Assembly (NCBI GenBank): GCA_031287285.1
Contig: JAITTC010000116.1
Span: 1-12,678 of the forward strand
Length of the DNA: 12,678 bases
Direction: 5' to 3'
Source of the DNA: Christensenellaceae bacterium
GTDB taxonomy: Bacteria > Bacillota > Clostridia > Christensenellales > UBA1750
Below the pieces are notes generated by a model, which did not search any database, was not told the DNA's origin, and saw nothing but the letters and a program-made list of their open reading frames with translations. This document shows, piece by piece, positions 1-7,185 of this stretch. Position 1 is the first letter of the stretch. Each line of letters starts with the position of its first letter. The position numbers and the translations under genes are program-made.

Positions 1-1
1 C

Positions 2-130
2 GGCAAGGCTAAAGAATCTTACAGTAAAGCCCTTGGTATCTGCCTCCGCACCTTCGATGAAAGCGATCCCAGGGTTAAAATGGTACGCGACAACCTCGCC
101 CGTCTCGAAGAGCTACGCGGCAAGAAATAG
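2..130 (+). CDS. TPR-repeat protein, C-terminal fragment (5' end outside window)
   Basis: The window opens inside a gene; frame 2 is open to a TAG at 128-130 and gives 42 residues. The stretch ALGICLRTFDESDPRVKMV followed by a basic/acidic helix (NLARLEEL) has the helix-turn-helix spacing of a kinesin-light-chain-like tetratricopeptide repeat, with the usual ALxIxxxxFxExDPRV pattern. TPR proteins scaffold protein-protein contacts; the partner cannot be told from this fragment. The TAG is followed 23 bases later by a strong intrinsic terminator, which supports this as a real gene end. The family assignment rests on one repeat, so the rest of the protein could carry other domains. Confidence 0.7.
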   Translation, partial: GKAKESYSKALGICLRTFDESDPRVKMVRDNLARLEELRGKK

Positions 131-153
131 CGCCTTCCCGGGCGCACAACAAA

Positions 154-188
154 GCAGCCCGGCACGTCTTGTGCCGGGCTGCTTTTTT
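154..188 (+). terminator. Rho-independent terminator of the TPR gene
   Basis: A perfect 12-bp stem (GCAGCCCGGCAC, 154-165, with its complement at 171-182), a 5-base loop and six Ts (183-188). On the minus strand the stem is followed by only three Ts, so it could act weakly for the gene that ends at 219. Confidence 0.93.
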
Positions 189-218
189 GATGCGTTTTGG
201 GCCATTTTCGCGTTGGTT

Positions 219-1019
219 TTAGGCGTTTTCGGTGGCCTTTTCGCGCCGCGCGGCGTAAAGGCCGCCAAAGAGCAGCGCCATATAAACCGAGTTGGCGGTC
301 GGCGGAAGGAAGGCCTCAAAGCCCCGAATCAGCCCCGCGAAGAGCAGGTTAAACAGCAGGTTGAGCAGGCAAAGCACCCCGCCGATTCCCGCGCAAAGAA
401 GGCCGCCCCGGCGGTTTTGGCCGAAAAACAGCAACAAAAACGCCCCATATAGGTAGCTAAGCAGCAAGCCCGGCCAGTTGACGTAGCTCTGCGCACTCGC
501 ATCCATGCGCGCACCCGCATGGCGGATCTGCTTCAGCCAAATTTGGGATAGTGCGTCGCGCATGACGAGTTCGAGGCAGCAAAGCAGCGTAACGCCCAAA
601 ATCAGGCTGAATTCGAGCACATCGAAGGGCTTTTTCTCGCGCTGCAGCAGGGACTGCACGAGGCGCAGCGCCACAAGCCCGAGCGCGAGCCCGGCCAGCT
701 GGCCGCTGGGCAGGCTGGTGGGGTTATAGAGCGAATCGCTGGTGGGCAAGGGCGCAAAAACGCCTTCTTGCACGCTGTAACCATAGAAAAGAACTGCAAG
801 GCCCAGCAAAAGGCTGAGCAGCAGCGCCGGCCAGGAGCCGACCCGGCGCATCAGGCCAAGGCGCCAAAGCCCAAGAGCCAAACCAAGGCCCAGCAGCAGG
901 GAAACGAGCTTTTGGTCGAGCGAGCGCAGGGCGTTGAAGCTTGCAAAGGGCCCGATGAGCGCCAGGCAGCCAAGCAGCAGGGCAGCGCCCAAGATCAGGC
1001 GCGATTTTTCGCTTTTCAT
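219..1019 (-). CDS. Polytopic membrane protein of unknown function
   Basis: This encodes 266 residues starting at the ATG at 1019. The frame is open further upstream, but this start has a strong GAGGGGAGGG ribosome site 6 bases before it and lies just downstream of a good promoter, so the longer form is unlikely. The protein is very rich in Leu, Gly and Ala, with about seven or eight hydrophobic segments (near residues 8-28, 36-54, 63-83, 108-127, 137-155, 180-202, 206-232 and 240-258), joined by short loops with Arg/Lys. I recognise no catalytic motif or named family. It stands alone between a terminator and a divergent surface-protein gene, so context gives no function. It ends TAA at 219-221. 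Confidence 0.8.
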   Translation of the reverse strand: MKSEKSRLILGAALLLGCLALIGPFASFNALRSLDQKLVSLLLGLGLALGLWRLGLMRRVGSWPALLLSLLLGLAVLFYGYSVQEGVFAPLPTSDSLYNPTSLPSGQLAGLALGLVALRLVQSLLQREKKPFDVLEFSLILGVTLLCCLELVMRDALSQIWLKQIRHAGARMDASAQSYVNWPGLLLSYLYGAFLLLFFGQNRRGGLLCAGIGGVLCLLNLLFNLLFAGLIRGFEAFLPPTANSVYMALLFGGLYAARREKATENA

Positions 1020-1043
1020 CGAAATCCCTCCCCTCTTAAATTT

Positions 1044-1072
1044 AGTATATTCTTTTATTTTTGCCATGGCAA
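1044..1072 (-). promoter_or_regulatory. Sigma-A promoter of the membrane-protein gene
   Basis: Read on the minus strand: -35 TTGCCA (1072-1067), 17-base spacer, -10 TATACT (1049-1044). Transcription would begin about 15-20 bases before the ATG at 1019, which supports choosing that start. Confidence 0.75.
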
Positions 1073-1140
1073 GCGGAATAAAGCCCAGTTAATCAATTCT
1101 TTTATATAATCTTTTTCTCATCATTAACTGAAGAATGCTG

Positions 1141-1174
1141 GCGAAAAAATCGCTGCCAAAATGGCGATATTCGC
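1141..1174. repeat. Imperfect inverted repeat in the divergent intergenic region
   Basis: GCGAAAAAATCGC (1141-1153) faces GCGATATTCGC (1164-1174); the arms pair except for a small A-rich bulge. It lies in the AT-rich 1073-1321 gap between the membrane-protein promoter and the surface-protein gene. There is no T-run, so it is more likely an operator-like dyad than a terminator. Nothing else was recognised in this gap apart from the weak promoter listed separately. Confidence 0.4.
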
Positions 1175-1237
1175 GCAATTTTACCCCTTTTATTGGCCCA
1201 TCTTCCCTTTAATCACACTAAAACCTGCAGTTTTTCG

Positions 1238-1264
1238 TTGACGAAGAGCTCCGATTTTTATAAG
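1238..1264 (+). promoter_or_regulatory. Possible promoter of the Pro/Cys-rich surface protein
   Basis: TTGACG (1238-1243) and TATAAG (1259-1264) are good hexamers, but the spacer is only 15 bases. They lie about 60 bases before the ATG at 1322. The region is AT-rich and other -10-like hexamers exist (TATATT at 1277-1282), so the exact promoter is uncertain. Confidence 0.35.
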
Positions 1265-1321
1265 CTTTATTTCGCTTATATTGCTTATGTTTTTCATTGT
1301 GTTTTAGGAGGGGTTAACGAT

Positions 1322-2626
1322 ATGCAAAGGCGAAAGAGCTTGTTCACCGCGCTATTTATGCTGGCGCTTCTGCTGCTGCCCGTGCGCGCCTTCGCCTCGA
1401 GCGGCTCCCATTCGCAATCGGCAGCCTTTTTCGCGGGCCGCGCGGCAGCTCCAAGGCCTGCAGGGCCCTGCGAGACCAGACCCGTGCCAGCACCCTATGA
1501 GTTGACGCCGATTTTTCCGTCCTGTCGGCCCACGCCGATCCCTTGCAAGCCGGCGGCCTCCCCCTCGCCTACCCTAATGCCGTGCACACCTACTCTGTCA
1601 CCTTGCGCGTCGACGCCATCACCTACCCCAACGCCTTGCACGCCTACTCTGTCACCTTGCGTGCCCGCCCCGTCGTCGTGCGCGCCTTCGCTTACCCCTT
1701 CACCATGCGCGCCAACGCCTACGCCCACTCCATGCGAGCCTGCGACCTCCCCTTCACCTACCCCAACACCGTGCACACCCACTCCGTCGCCGTGCGCGCC
1801 TACGCCTACTCCTTCACCCTCCACGCCAACGCCCACTCCATGCGAACCTTCGGCCTCTCCTTCACCTGCCCCAACACCGTGCGTGCCCACTCCATCGCCG
1901 TGCGCGCCTACGCCTACCCCTTCACCCTGCACGCCAACGCCCACTCCATGCGAACCTGCGACCTCCCCTTCACCAACCCCAACGCCTTGCGCACCCACTC
2001 TATCGCCGTGCATGCCTACGCTTACCCCTTCACCCTGCACGCCTACGCCCACTCCATGCGAGCCTTCGACCTCCCCTTCGCCTACCCCATCACCTTGCAC
2101 ACCCACTCCGTCACCTTGCGCGCCGGCGCCATCACCTTCTCCGACGCCTTGCGCACCCACTCCATCGCCGTGTGCGCCGACGCTTTCTCCTTCACCTTGC
2201 ACGCCGACGCCCACTCCATGCGAGCCGTCGCCCTCCCCTTCACCTACCCCAACACCGTGCACGCCTACTCCATCGCCGTGTGCGCCATCACGTACCCCTT
2301 CACCCTGCACGCCAACGCCGACGCCCACTCCATGCGAACCGTCGACCTCCCCTTCACCTACCCCGGCACCTTGCACGCCCACGCCAGCAACGGCCGCTCC
2401 TTCCCCTGGCCTCCCCTCCGGGCCAAGCCCAAGCCCCTCCATGCCGCCGGGCACTTCCTTGGCGCCCCCTTCCGAGCCGGCCACGCCCGGTGCGACCAAA
2501 CCGCCCGGGATTCCGCAAACCGGGGATGCCGGCGTGCCTGTGCTATGGGCATTGCTGCTGATCGCCGCGCTAACCGGGCTTTTCCTTTCCACTTTCACGA
2601 CCCGGCGACCCCGAAAAAGAGAATAG
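1322..2626 (+). CDS. Sortase-anchored Pro/Cys-rich repeat surface protein
   Basis: This encodes 434 residues. The ATG at 1322 is chosen over an upstream in-frame start because AGGAGGGG sits 8 bases before it and a classic signal peptide follows at once (MQRRKS, hydrophobic core, VRAFAS cleavage-like site near residue 27). Residues of about 65-360 are almost only Pro, Thr, Ser, Cys and Ala, with 32 Cys in the secreted part, nearly all in P-C-x-P. Six units begin with PCEP (residues 137, 173, 209, 245, 299, 337), three of them exactly 36 residues. The C-terminus is a cell-wall sorting signal: IPQTG (residues 397-401), a hydrophobic segment and the basic tail RRPRKRE. Sortase would cleave between Thr and Gly and join the protein to peptidoglycan. 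The Pro-rich part probably forms an extended stalk. There is no recognisable head domain, enzyme motif or sortase gene nearby. The coding call is firm; the role is unknown. Confidence 0.85.
   Translation: MQRRKSLFTALFMLALLLLPVRAFASSGSHSQSAAFFAGRAAAPRPAGPCETRPVPAPYELTPIFPSCRPTPIPCKPAASPSPTLMPCTPTLSPCASTPSPTPTPCTPTLSPCVPAPSSCAPSLTPSPCAPTPTPTPCEPATSPSPTPTPCTPTPSPCAPTPTPSPSTPTPTPCEPSASPSPAPTPCVPTPSPCAPTPTPSPCTPTPTPCEPATSPSPTPTPCAPTLSPCMPTLTPSPCTPTPTPCEPSTSPSPTPSPCTPTPSPCAPAPSPSPTPCAPTPSPCAPTLSPSPCTPTPTPCEPSPSPSPTPTPCTPTPSPCAPSRTPSPCTPTPTPTPCEPSTSPSPTPAPCTPTPATAAPSPGLPSGPSPSPSMPPGTSLAPPSEPATPGATKPPGIPQTGDAGVPVLWALLLIAALTGLFLSTFTTRRPRKRE
1730..2383 (+). repeat. In-frame tandem repeats in the surface-protein gene
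   Basis: Units start at the codons for PCEP at 1730, 1838, 1946, 2054, 2216 and 2330. The first three steps are exactly 108 bp; the next two are 162 and 114 bp, which are an internal expansion of 18 codons and of 2 codons. All steps are multiples of three, so length changes keep the frame. More degenerate copies of the same motifs reach back to about 1543. Low complexity also leaves long open frames in the other frames and on the other strand. Confidence 0.9.
2510..2524 (+). other. Sortase recognition motif IPQTG
   Basis: Codons ATT CCG CAA ACC GGG encode IPQTG, followed by D, a hydrophobic stretch and a basic tail, which is the complete sorting-signal arrangement. Ile in place of the usual Leu at the first position is a known variant among Bacillota. 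Confidence 0.85.
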
Positions 2627-2637
2627 CGCCTTGAAAG

Positions 2638-2676
2638 AACAAGGCGAGCGCCCTCCGCGCCCGCCTTTGTTGTTTT
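2638..2676 (+). terminator. Terminator of the surface-protein gene
   Basis: AACAAGGCGAGCGC pairs with GCGCCCGCCTTTGTT around a CCTCC loop, with one bulged base and one G-T pair, followed by TGTTTT. It starts 12 bases after the stop codon. Confidence 0.7.
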
Positions 2677-2771
2677 CACCCAAAAAAGACCAAAATGATT
2701 ATACAAAAAGCATTTTGTGCGCTCGGCCCGCGCTTTGAATGCACACGACATATTTCCATCTTGTAAATATT

Positions 2772-2800
2772 TTGACGCTTAGCACCAAAAAAGCTAGTAA
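2772..2800 (+). promoter_or_regulatory. Probable sigma-A promoter of the dipeptidase gene
   Basis: TTGACG (2772-2777), 17-base spacer, TAGTAA (2795-2800), in an AT-rich stretch. This would leave a leader of about 120 bases before the TTG start at 2928. An alternative -10 (TATTAT, 2813-2818) lacks a clear -35. Confidence 0.5.
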
Positions 2801-2836
2801 AGCACGACCGATTATTATAGAATACAAGCATGTTAT

Positions 2837-2889
2837 GGGCTTTCAGCCAAAACGCCGGGCGGCAGAATGCCGTTTTGCCAAAAAAGCCC
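2837..2889 (+). promoter_or_regulatory. Dyad-rich leader upstream of the dipeptidase
   Basis: A nested hairpin region: outer arms GGGCTTT (2837-2843) and AAAGCCC (2883-2889), middle arms AAAACG and CGTTTT, and a perfect inner CGGCA-GAA-TGCCG (2860-2872). It lies wholly in the predicted leader. There is no T-run after the stem, so it is not a standard terminator. It could be a 5'-UTR control or stability structure, but it matches no riboswitch I know. Confidence 0.35.
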
Positions 2890-2927
2890 TCTGGTCTGCG
2901 CGATCTTGATAAGGGAGTGCACTGAAG

Positions 2928-4361
2928 TTGAGCGATGCGTTACTTGTAAGAATCGATGCCTGGATTGACGCCCACCGCGAGGAGTTGATCGGCGACTTAA
3001 TTCGCCTAATCAACGTAAGGAGCGTATCCGAATCCTCGAACGATCCCGAAAACCCCTTCGGCCAGGGCTGCGCCGACGCCCTGACCCTGGCGCTTGAAAT
3101 GGGGCAGGAAAAGGGGCTTTATGCCGAGGATTACCTGGGCTACGTCGGGCGGCTGAGCCTTTCTGAGGGGAGCGCCGATTTGGGGATCTGGGCGCATCTT
3201 GACGTGGTGCCCGAGGCCGATCACTGGATCTACGAGCCCTACGACGCCATCTATCACGAAGGCTATGTGATCGGCCGCGGCGCGGCCGACAATAAAGGCC
3301 CGCTGATCGCCGCGCTCTACCTGCTCTGGCTCATCAAGGAGCTTGAAATTCCCTTCCGAAAGAACCTGGCGCTCTATCTTGGCACCAACGAGGAAGCGGG
3401 CATGGCCGATCTGATCTTCTATAACGCAAACGGCTACCAAATGCCGAGGATTTCCCTGGTGCCAGACTGTGCCTTCCCCCTTTGCCATGCCGAAAAGGGT
3501 ATCATCGAGGTCAAGCTCTCGGCCATGCATGCCTTTTCACCCTCGGTTTTGGGCCTGCAGGGCGGCCTTGCCACCAACGTCGTGCCCGATTCAGCCCAGA
3601 TTGCCATCGCCTACGATGAATCCCTGCTGCCAAAGCTCGACGCGCTGCCCCAAGAAATCAGCTACGAGATCGAAGAGGACGCCGTCCTCTTCACCGCGCA
3701 CGGCATCACCGGGCACACGGCCTTTCCCCAGGGCAGCCAAAATGCCATCGGCCTGCTTTGCGAGGCCATCTTGAAGGCGGAGCTTCTGCCGCCCTCCGAC
3801 CTCGACCTTCTCTACTTCATCAGCCGCATAAACGAGGACGTGTACGGCACTGCCCTGCATATCGACTGCAGCGACGAGATCAGCGGCAGGCTCACGGCCG
3901 TAGGCTCCGTTTTGCGCTTGAACGGCGAGCATTGCGCGGAGCTGACCGTCAATATCCGCTACCCGGTGAAGGCAAGCAGCGAAAAACTCATCGCCTCCAT
4001 CAACACGGCTTGCGCGCAAAACCGCTTCCGCATGGAGCTTTTGAAGGATAGCCATCCGGCCTTCGTTCCGGCCACAACGCCCTTCGTGCTCGAAATCATG
4101 GAGGAATACAAGGCCTTCACGGGCGATGATTCAAAGCCCTATAGCATGGCCGGCGGCACCTACGCGCGCCGCTTGCCCAATGCCGTGGGCTTTGGCATGG
4201 GCTGGCAAAACCTGCCGCAGCCTCCCTTCCTGCCGGCCGGGCATGGTGGTGCCCATGCCCCCGACGAAGCCGTGGAAATCGACGGGCTGCTGCGCGCGAT
4301 GAAGCTCTACGCGCGGGTTTTGCTCCGGCTTAACGCGCCCGATTCGGCAGCGAAAGAGTAA
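2928..4361 (+). CDS. pepV: PepV-type dipeptidase (M20 zinc peptidase)
   Basis: This encodes 477 residues, close to the roughly 470 usual for PepV. M20 motifs appear in order: WAHLDVVPE (His90, Asp92), GRGAADNKGP (bridging Asp121), GTNEEAG (catalytic Glu155 and ligand Glu156), VPDCAFP (Asp180) and GGAHAPDE (His443). Asn217 and His263 in the lid domain and the GGTYAR loop also fit PepV. The ligand spacing closely follows the structurally known lactobacillar enzyme. It would remove N-terminal residues from dipeptides in the cytoplasm, using two zinc ions; there is no signal peptide. The start is TTG at 2928, chosen because GGGAG lies 10 bases before it and the N-terminal helix matches the family. 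It is a single gene with its own promoter and terminator. Substrate range cannot be read from sequence; other M20A dipeptidases are the alternative. Confidence 0.93.
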   Translation: MSDALLVRIDAWIDAHREELIGDLIRLINVRSVSESSNDPENPFGQGCADALTLALEMGQEKGLYAEDYLGYVGRLSLSEGSADLGIWAHLDVVPEADHWIYEPYDAIYHEGYVIGRGAADNKGPLIAALYLLWLIKELEIPFRKNLALYLGTNEEAGMADLIFYNANGYQMPRISLVPDCAFPLCHAEKGIIEVKLSAMHAFSPSVLGLQGGLATNVVPDSAQIAIAYDESLLPKLDALPQEISYEIEEDAVLFTAHGITGHTAFPQGSQNAIGLLCEAILKAELLPPSDLDLLYFISRINEDVYGTALHIDCSDEISGRLTAVGSVLRLNGEHCAELTVNIRYPVKASSEKLIASINTACAQNRFRMELLKDSHPAFVPATTPFVLEIMEEYKAFTGDDSKPYSMAGGTYARRLPNAVGFGMGWQNLPQPPFLPAGHGGAHAPDEAVEIDGLLRAMKLYARVLLRLNAPDSAAKE

Positions 4362-4386
4362 GGCTCAGGGCCGCCTAAAAAAGATC

Positions 4387-4425
4387 AAGGCTGCCGCTCG
4401 CGCAAAGCGCGAGCGGCAGCCTTTT
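4387..4425 (+). terminator. Terminator of pepV, probably bidirectional
   Basis: A perfect 17-bp stem (4387-4403 with 4407-4423) around an AAA loop, ending in TTTT. On the minus strand the stem is followed by GATC and six Ts (4382-4377), so it could also stop transcription of the convergent ger operon. Confidence 0.88.
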
Positions 4426-4434
4426 AAACCGCGG

Positions 4435-4461
4435 AAGGCATTCCGTAAACGGAATGCCTTT
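4435..4461. terminator. Second perfect hairpin behind pepV
   Basis: AAGGCATTCCG (4435-4445), TAAA loop, CGGAATGCCTT (4450-4460): a perfect 11-bp stem only 9 bases after the first terminator. Only three Ts follow, so it may be a back-up terminator or the edge of a dispersed intergenic repeat. Confidence 0.5.
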
Positions 4462-4695
4462 GAATATAAGCAGGGGAGCAACTCCCCCGCACCCTCTCAG
4501 GGGCAGGTCATTTCTTATTTTCCCCTTTGTGGGTCGCTTTTGGGTCAGCATTCTTCTACGAAACCGCCGCCTGCGGGCGGGATTTTATCCTAAAGCTGCG
4601 ATCGATGAATGACGACGATCAAACGCGGCCTCTGGCCCGCTCCCTTGGCGCGAGCCGAGCGCAAGCGGGCATGCGCAAAGCAAGGCTTGGCAGGG
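4462..4695. other. Structured non-coding gap between convergent genes
   Basis: No convincing gene lies here. The open frame at 4527-4712 (+) has no ribosome site and low-complexity Arg/Ala content. Several short GC-rich dyads are visible: GGGGAG-CAA-CTCCCC (4473-4487), CCGCC-TGCG-GGCGG near 4567-4580, and GCCCGCT/AGCGGGC (4635-4641 and 4664-4670). The last follows the small ger gene on the minus strand but lacks a T-run. The composition suggests an intergenic repeat or the 3' tail of the ger transcript; I recognise no RNA family. Confidence 0.45.
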
Positions 4696-4854
4696 CTAGG
4701 TTATCCCGATGAACAAAAGCGGGAATAAAATCCCCAAAATCTGCACCAAGAGCGCGCAAGCCTTGGTGAGCTTTCCTCCCTTGCCGTTTTTCATATACCC
4801 TATGGTATACGGCAGGCCGCAAAGCGCCATGAGCATCGCACAGAGCACGAACAT
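4696..4854 (-). CDS. Small two-helix membrane protein, candidate germinant-receptor D subunit
   Basis: This encodes 52 residues from ATG at 4854 to TAG at 4696-4698. AAGGAGGG sits 6 bases before the ATG, and the gene begins 23 bases after the gerC stop on the same strand, so it is very probably the last gene of the ger operon. The protein has two hydrophobic helices (about residues 2-20 and 33-52) joined by a basic turn, KNGKGGKLTK, which is a hairpin membrane topology. In Bacillus, small proteins with two membrane helices encoded in or beside germinant-receptor operons are known as D subunits and modulate receptor function. Position, size and topology all fit that class; sequence homology was not tested. 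It is short enough to be missed by automated annotation. Confidence 0.75.
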   Translation of the reverse strand: MFVLCAMLMALCGLPYTIGYMKNGKGGKLTKACALLVQILGILFPLLFIGIT

Positions 4855-4877
4855 GCCCTTCCCTCCTTGACCGTTTT

Positions 4878-6131
4878 TTACGAAAACAGCACCATCGCCT
4901 CGGGCGTCGGCGTCAGGTGCACCTTCACTACGAAGCCCGCCTTTCCATACATTTCAGTCCAGCCATATTGGTCAAACTGCTGGTTCGTCCAGAAGCGCTT
5001 CTGAACGCGGCCCACGATATTCAGCGGGTCGGCCCCTGTCTGCTGCATCCTCAGCAGCAGGTTCGTGATATCATATTCCAGCATGGCCTCGGTGCGCGCG
5101 CAGAGGACCTCCTGCTCATCGACCAGCCTGCCAACATAGTTGCCCGCGCGTAGGTACACATCCAGGTAGATGATGGGCCTGTCTCCGCTGATATCCACCC
5201 TCAAATTGGGGCGCTTCAGTTGGTGCAGCTGCACTTGCAGGGTGCGCATCGTGTCGTTTGCGTTCAAGTCCGCGGCGATAAAGCTTCCCAAGCACAGATT
5301 AAAGAGCTGGGTTTCATAGCCGTTCAAAAACAGCACGATTTGATCGTTCTCAAAGATCGCCGTCCCGAAAATATCCAGGGGAATGGGCGAGTTCGAGGGC
5401 AGATTCCCCGGACTGTAATCCATCGGCTGATCGCCGTCCCTCCCCCCTGGAGCGGAAAAATACTGCGTGTTGTTCACCGCCACCATGAGCGCGTAGGAAT
5501 CCCTTCCATTATCAAGCAGATGGTCATAAAACTGGATGAGAGGCTGGTAGGCGAGCACAGAAAAGTCGTTTAAGGCCTCGGTTTGCGCAACAATGCTCTT
5601 GGAAAGCCTCGTTCCAAAGGAGGGCTCCCTCAGGCGCAGAACATCCTCCGCCCGGCCCCTGCAAACATAGACATAGGCCATCGGTCGAATTTGATGGGGC
5701 TGGATCAGCACCGTCAGCGCGTCGAACAGATCCTGTTCGTCGACGAAGCTTTCGGAAATATACACGCCCATGACCTTGAGCAGCGACACGCTGCGCGGAA
5801 TGGCCGCGCGCAGCGCATTTAGGCATTCGACGATGGAATTGCCTTCTGCCTGAACCAGGACATAGCCGTTGAGGATCAGGGTTGAGTCGCCAGGATTCAA
5901 GGGCTCGACGCTATTGGACGCGCCGCCCCCGTCTCCCGCCTGCGAAATGCGGGGGAGCTCCAGCGTCATGCGCATAGCCAGGTTTTCGCCGCTGTCAAGC
6001 CCTATATTGATCACGAAGATCTGCGAGTTTAGCTCAATTGAGTCCCAGCAGGCGCTAAGCGGCAGGCAAAGCGCCACAGCCAGCAGAAAAGAAGCAGCCT
6101 TTTTCAGCCATCTAGGCACCTTGGGCACCAC
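4878..6131 (-). CDS. gerC: Spore germination lipoprotein, Ger(x)C family
   Basis: This encodes 417 residues. The signal peptide ends in a lipobox, LSAC, with the modified Cys at residue 28, followed by WDSIELN, the hallmark start of mature GerC proteins. Further family features are the inner IFGTAIFENDQIVLFLNGYET segment typical of the family's middle domain (about residues 253-278) and the C-terminal DPLNIVGRVQKRFW region. GerC is the lipid-anchored subunit of the nutrient receptor on the outer face of the spore inner membrane and works with GerA and GerB. The start is one of two adjacent GTG codons (6131 or 6128) and overlaps the gerB end by about 20 bases, implying translational coupling; AAAGGA lies about 10 bases upstream. 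It is slightly longer than many family members, with a Gly/Asn/Pro-rich insert near residues 225-250. Confidence 0.93.
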   Translation of the reverse strand: MVPKVPRWLKKAASFLLAVALCLPLSACWDSIELNSQIFVINIGLDSGENLAMRMTLELPRISQAGDGGGASNSVEPLNPGDSTLILNGYVLVQAEGNSIVECLNALRAAIPRSVSLLKVMGVYISESFVDEQDLFDALTVLIQPHQIRPMAYVYVCRGRAEDVLRLREPSFGTRLSKSIVAQTEALNDFSVLAYQPLIQFYDHLLDNGRDSYALMVAVNNTQYFSAPGGRDGDQPMDYSPGNLPSNSPIPLDIFGTAIFENDQIVLFLNGYETQLFNLCLGSFIAADLNANDTMRTLQVQLHQLKRPNLRVDISGDRPIIYLDVYLRAGNYVGRLVDEQEVLCARTEAMLEYDITNLLLRMQQTGADPLNIVGRVQKRFWTNQQFDQYGWTEMYGKAGFVVKVHLTPTPEAMVLFS

Positions 6132-7185
6132 CTTTTTTTCTTTCCTTTAAGCGGGAGACGACATAGGGCAGCAGCAAAAACAGCAAGAGGGCGCCGTGCA
6201 GGATTGGCTTATTCTCCATCACGAAGCTGTACCAACCGGGCATGGAGGACGCGCGCGGCGCGCCCATGCAGAGCAGCATGGTCGCGAGCGGAAGGAGAAG
6301 CGGCCTTGGCTCTTCCATTTTAAAGGCAGTTCCCAGGCTTTTCGTGGCATAGCAAAGCCCGATTGCCGCCGCCCCTACGAAGGCCGGCACCCAAACAAAT
6401 AAAAAAACCGAGCGCAGGCGCTGCAGAAAGCTCGAATAGCCGCTCATCACGGAGAGCTGCTGGATCGGAAAGCTCGTCTCCATCAGCGCGCGCTGCGGCG
6501 TGATCAGGTTGACGGTAAAGTAAGAAATCGCCACCAGGAACAAGGCGCTGGCCACAGCCTTCATCCCTATGGCGCCCGGTTTTCGCAGCTGCGGAAGCTC
6601 AATCAAAGGAAGAAGCAGCCAAAGGAAGCTGGGGATGCTCCTAGAGGCATTGGTCAGGATCGTATTCGGGCCATTGCCGAAAATGGGGAAGAGGTTGTTG
6701 AAGTCCCACTGCTCGATGGAGGAAAAGATCAGCACGATGAGGAGCAGGGTGATCATGAACGGCAAGATCAGCTGCATGGTCCTCCCCACGGCAGCCGTGC
6801 CGATAAAGCAGCCCGGCAAAACCGCGAGCAGCACGACGAAGGCAAGAAAAAACCTCGGGGTGAAGCTCAGGGCATAGAGGTTGAGCATGTCTATCGCGGT
6901 CTTATAGATCTGCGCGGCAAATTCCATGAACAAAAGCGATAAAACGATGCCGCAGATCACCCGCGCGCCGGGAATGGAAGCGCAGGCATCGAAATAGCCC
7001 GTATTGCCCGCGAGTTTCATCACAGCAAAGCAGACGAGAATGCCGATCAGCCCGGCAAGCAGCGCGGATACCCAGAGCGCGTCCCCGGCGAAATAGATAT
7101 GCTGATCCGAATTGCTGAGCTGTTGGGTCGTGATCACGACCATCAGGATCCCGAGCATCTCGGCGGAATGCAGTTTGTTATTCAT
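6112..7185 (-). CDS. gerB: Spore germination protein, GerAB family transporter-like subunit
   Basis: This encodes 357 residues. The protein is strongly hydrophobic, with about ten membrane segments, as in the GerB group of the amino acid/polyamine/organocation superfamily. The N-terminus (SAEMLGILMVVITTQQLSN) and the LFPIFGNGPNTIL loop near residues 170-182 are typical of the family (a conserved P-x-x-G after the fifth helix). In the receptor this subunit is thought to bind the germinant. The ATG at 7185 has AGGAG 10 bases upstream and overlaps the gerA stop by 8 bases (ATGAATAA), so the two are coupled. The C-terminus is the basic RLKERKKGGAQGA. The germinant cannot be predicted from sequence alone. 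Confidence 0.93.
   Translation of the reverse strand: MNNKLHSAEMLGILMVVITTQQLSNSDQHIYFAGDALWVSALLAGLIGILVCFAVMKLAGNTGYFDACASIPGARVICGIVLSLLFMEFAAQIYKTAIDMLNLYALSFTPRFFLAFVVLLAVLPGCFIGTAAVGRTMQLILPFMITLLLIVLIFSSIEQWDFNNLFPIFGNGPNTILTNASRSIPSFLWLLLPLIELPQLRKPGAIGMKAVASALFLVAISYFTVNLITPQRALMETSFPIQQLSVMSGYSSFLQRLRSVFLFVWVPAFVGAAAIGLCYATKSLGTAFKMEEPRPLLLPLATMLLCMGAPRASSMPGWYSFVMENKPILHGALLLFLLLPYVVSRLKERKKGGAQGA

Noticed and set aside
1543..2634. 363-codon open frame in another plus-strand frame of the same gene
   Set aside because: A low-complexity frame shadow that starts inside the repeat without a ribosome site; the real frame has both export and anchoring signals.
1495..2751. 418-codon open frame antisense to the surface-protein gene
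   Set aside because: Its Gly/Val/His-rich repeats are the mirror of the Pro-rich repeat. It has no ribosome site and crosses the terminator, while the sense frame has a signal peptide and a sorting signal.
4527..4712. 61-codon plus-strand open frame between pepV and the ger operon
   Set aside because: No ribosome site, Arg/Ala-rich composition, and it overlaps dyads and the end of the well-supported small ger gene on the other strand.
4619..4822. 67-codon minus-strand open frame overlapping the small ger gene
   Set aside because: It lacks a ribosome site and membrane helices; the 4696-4854 frame has both.
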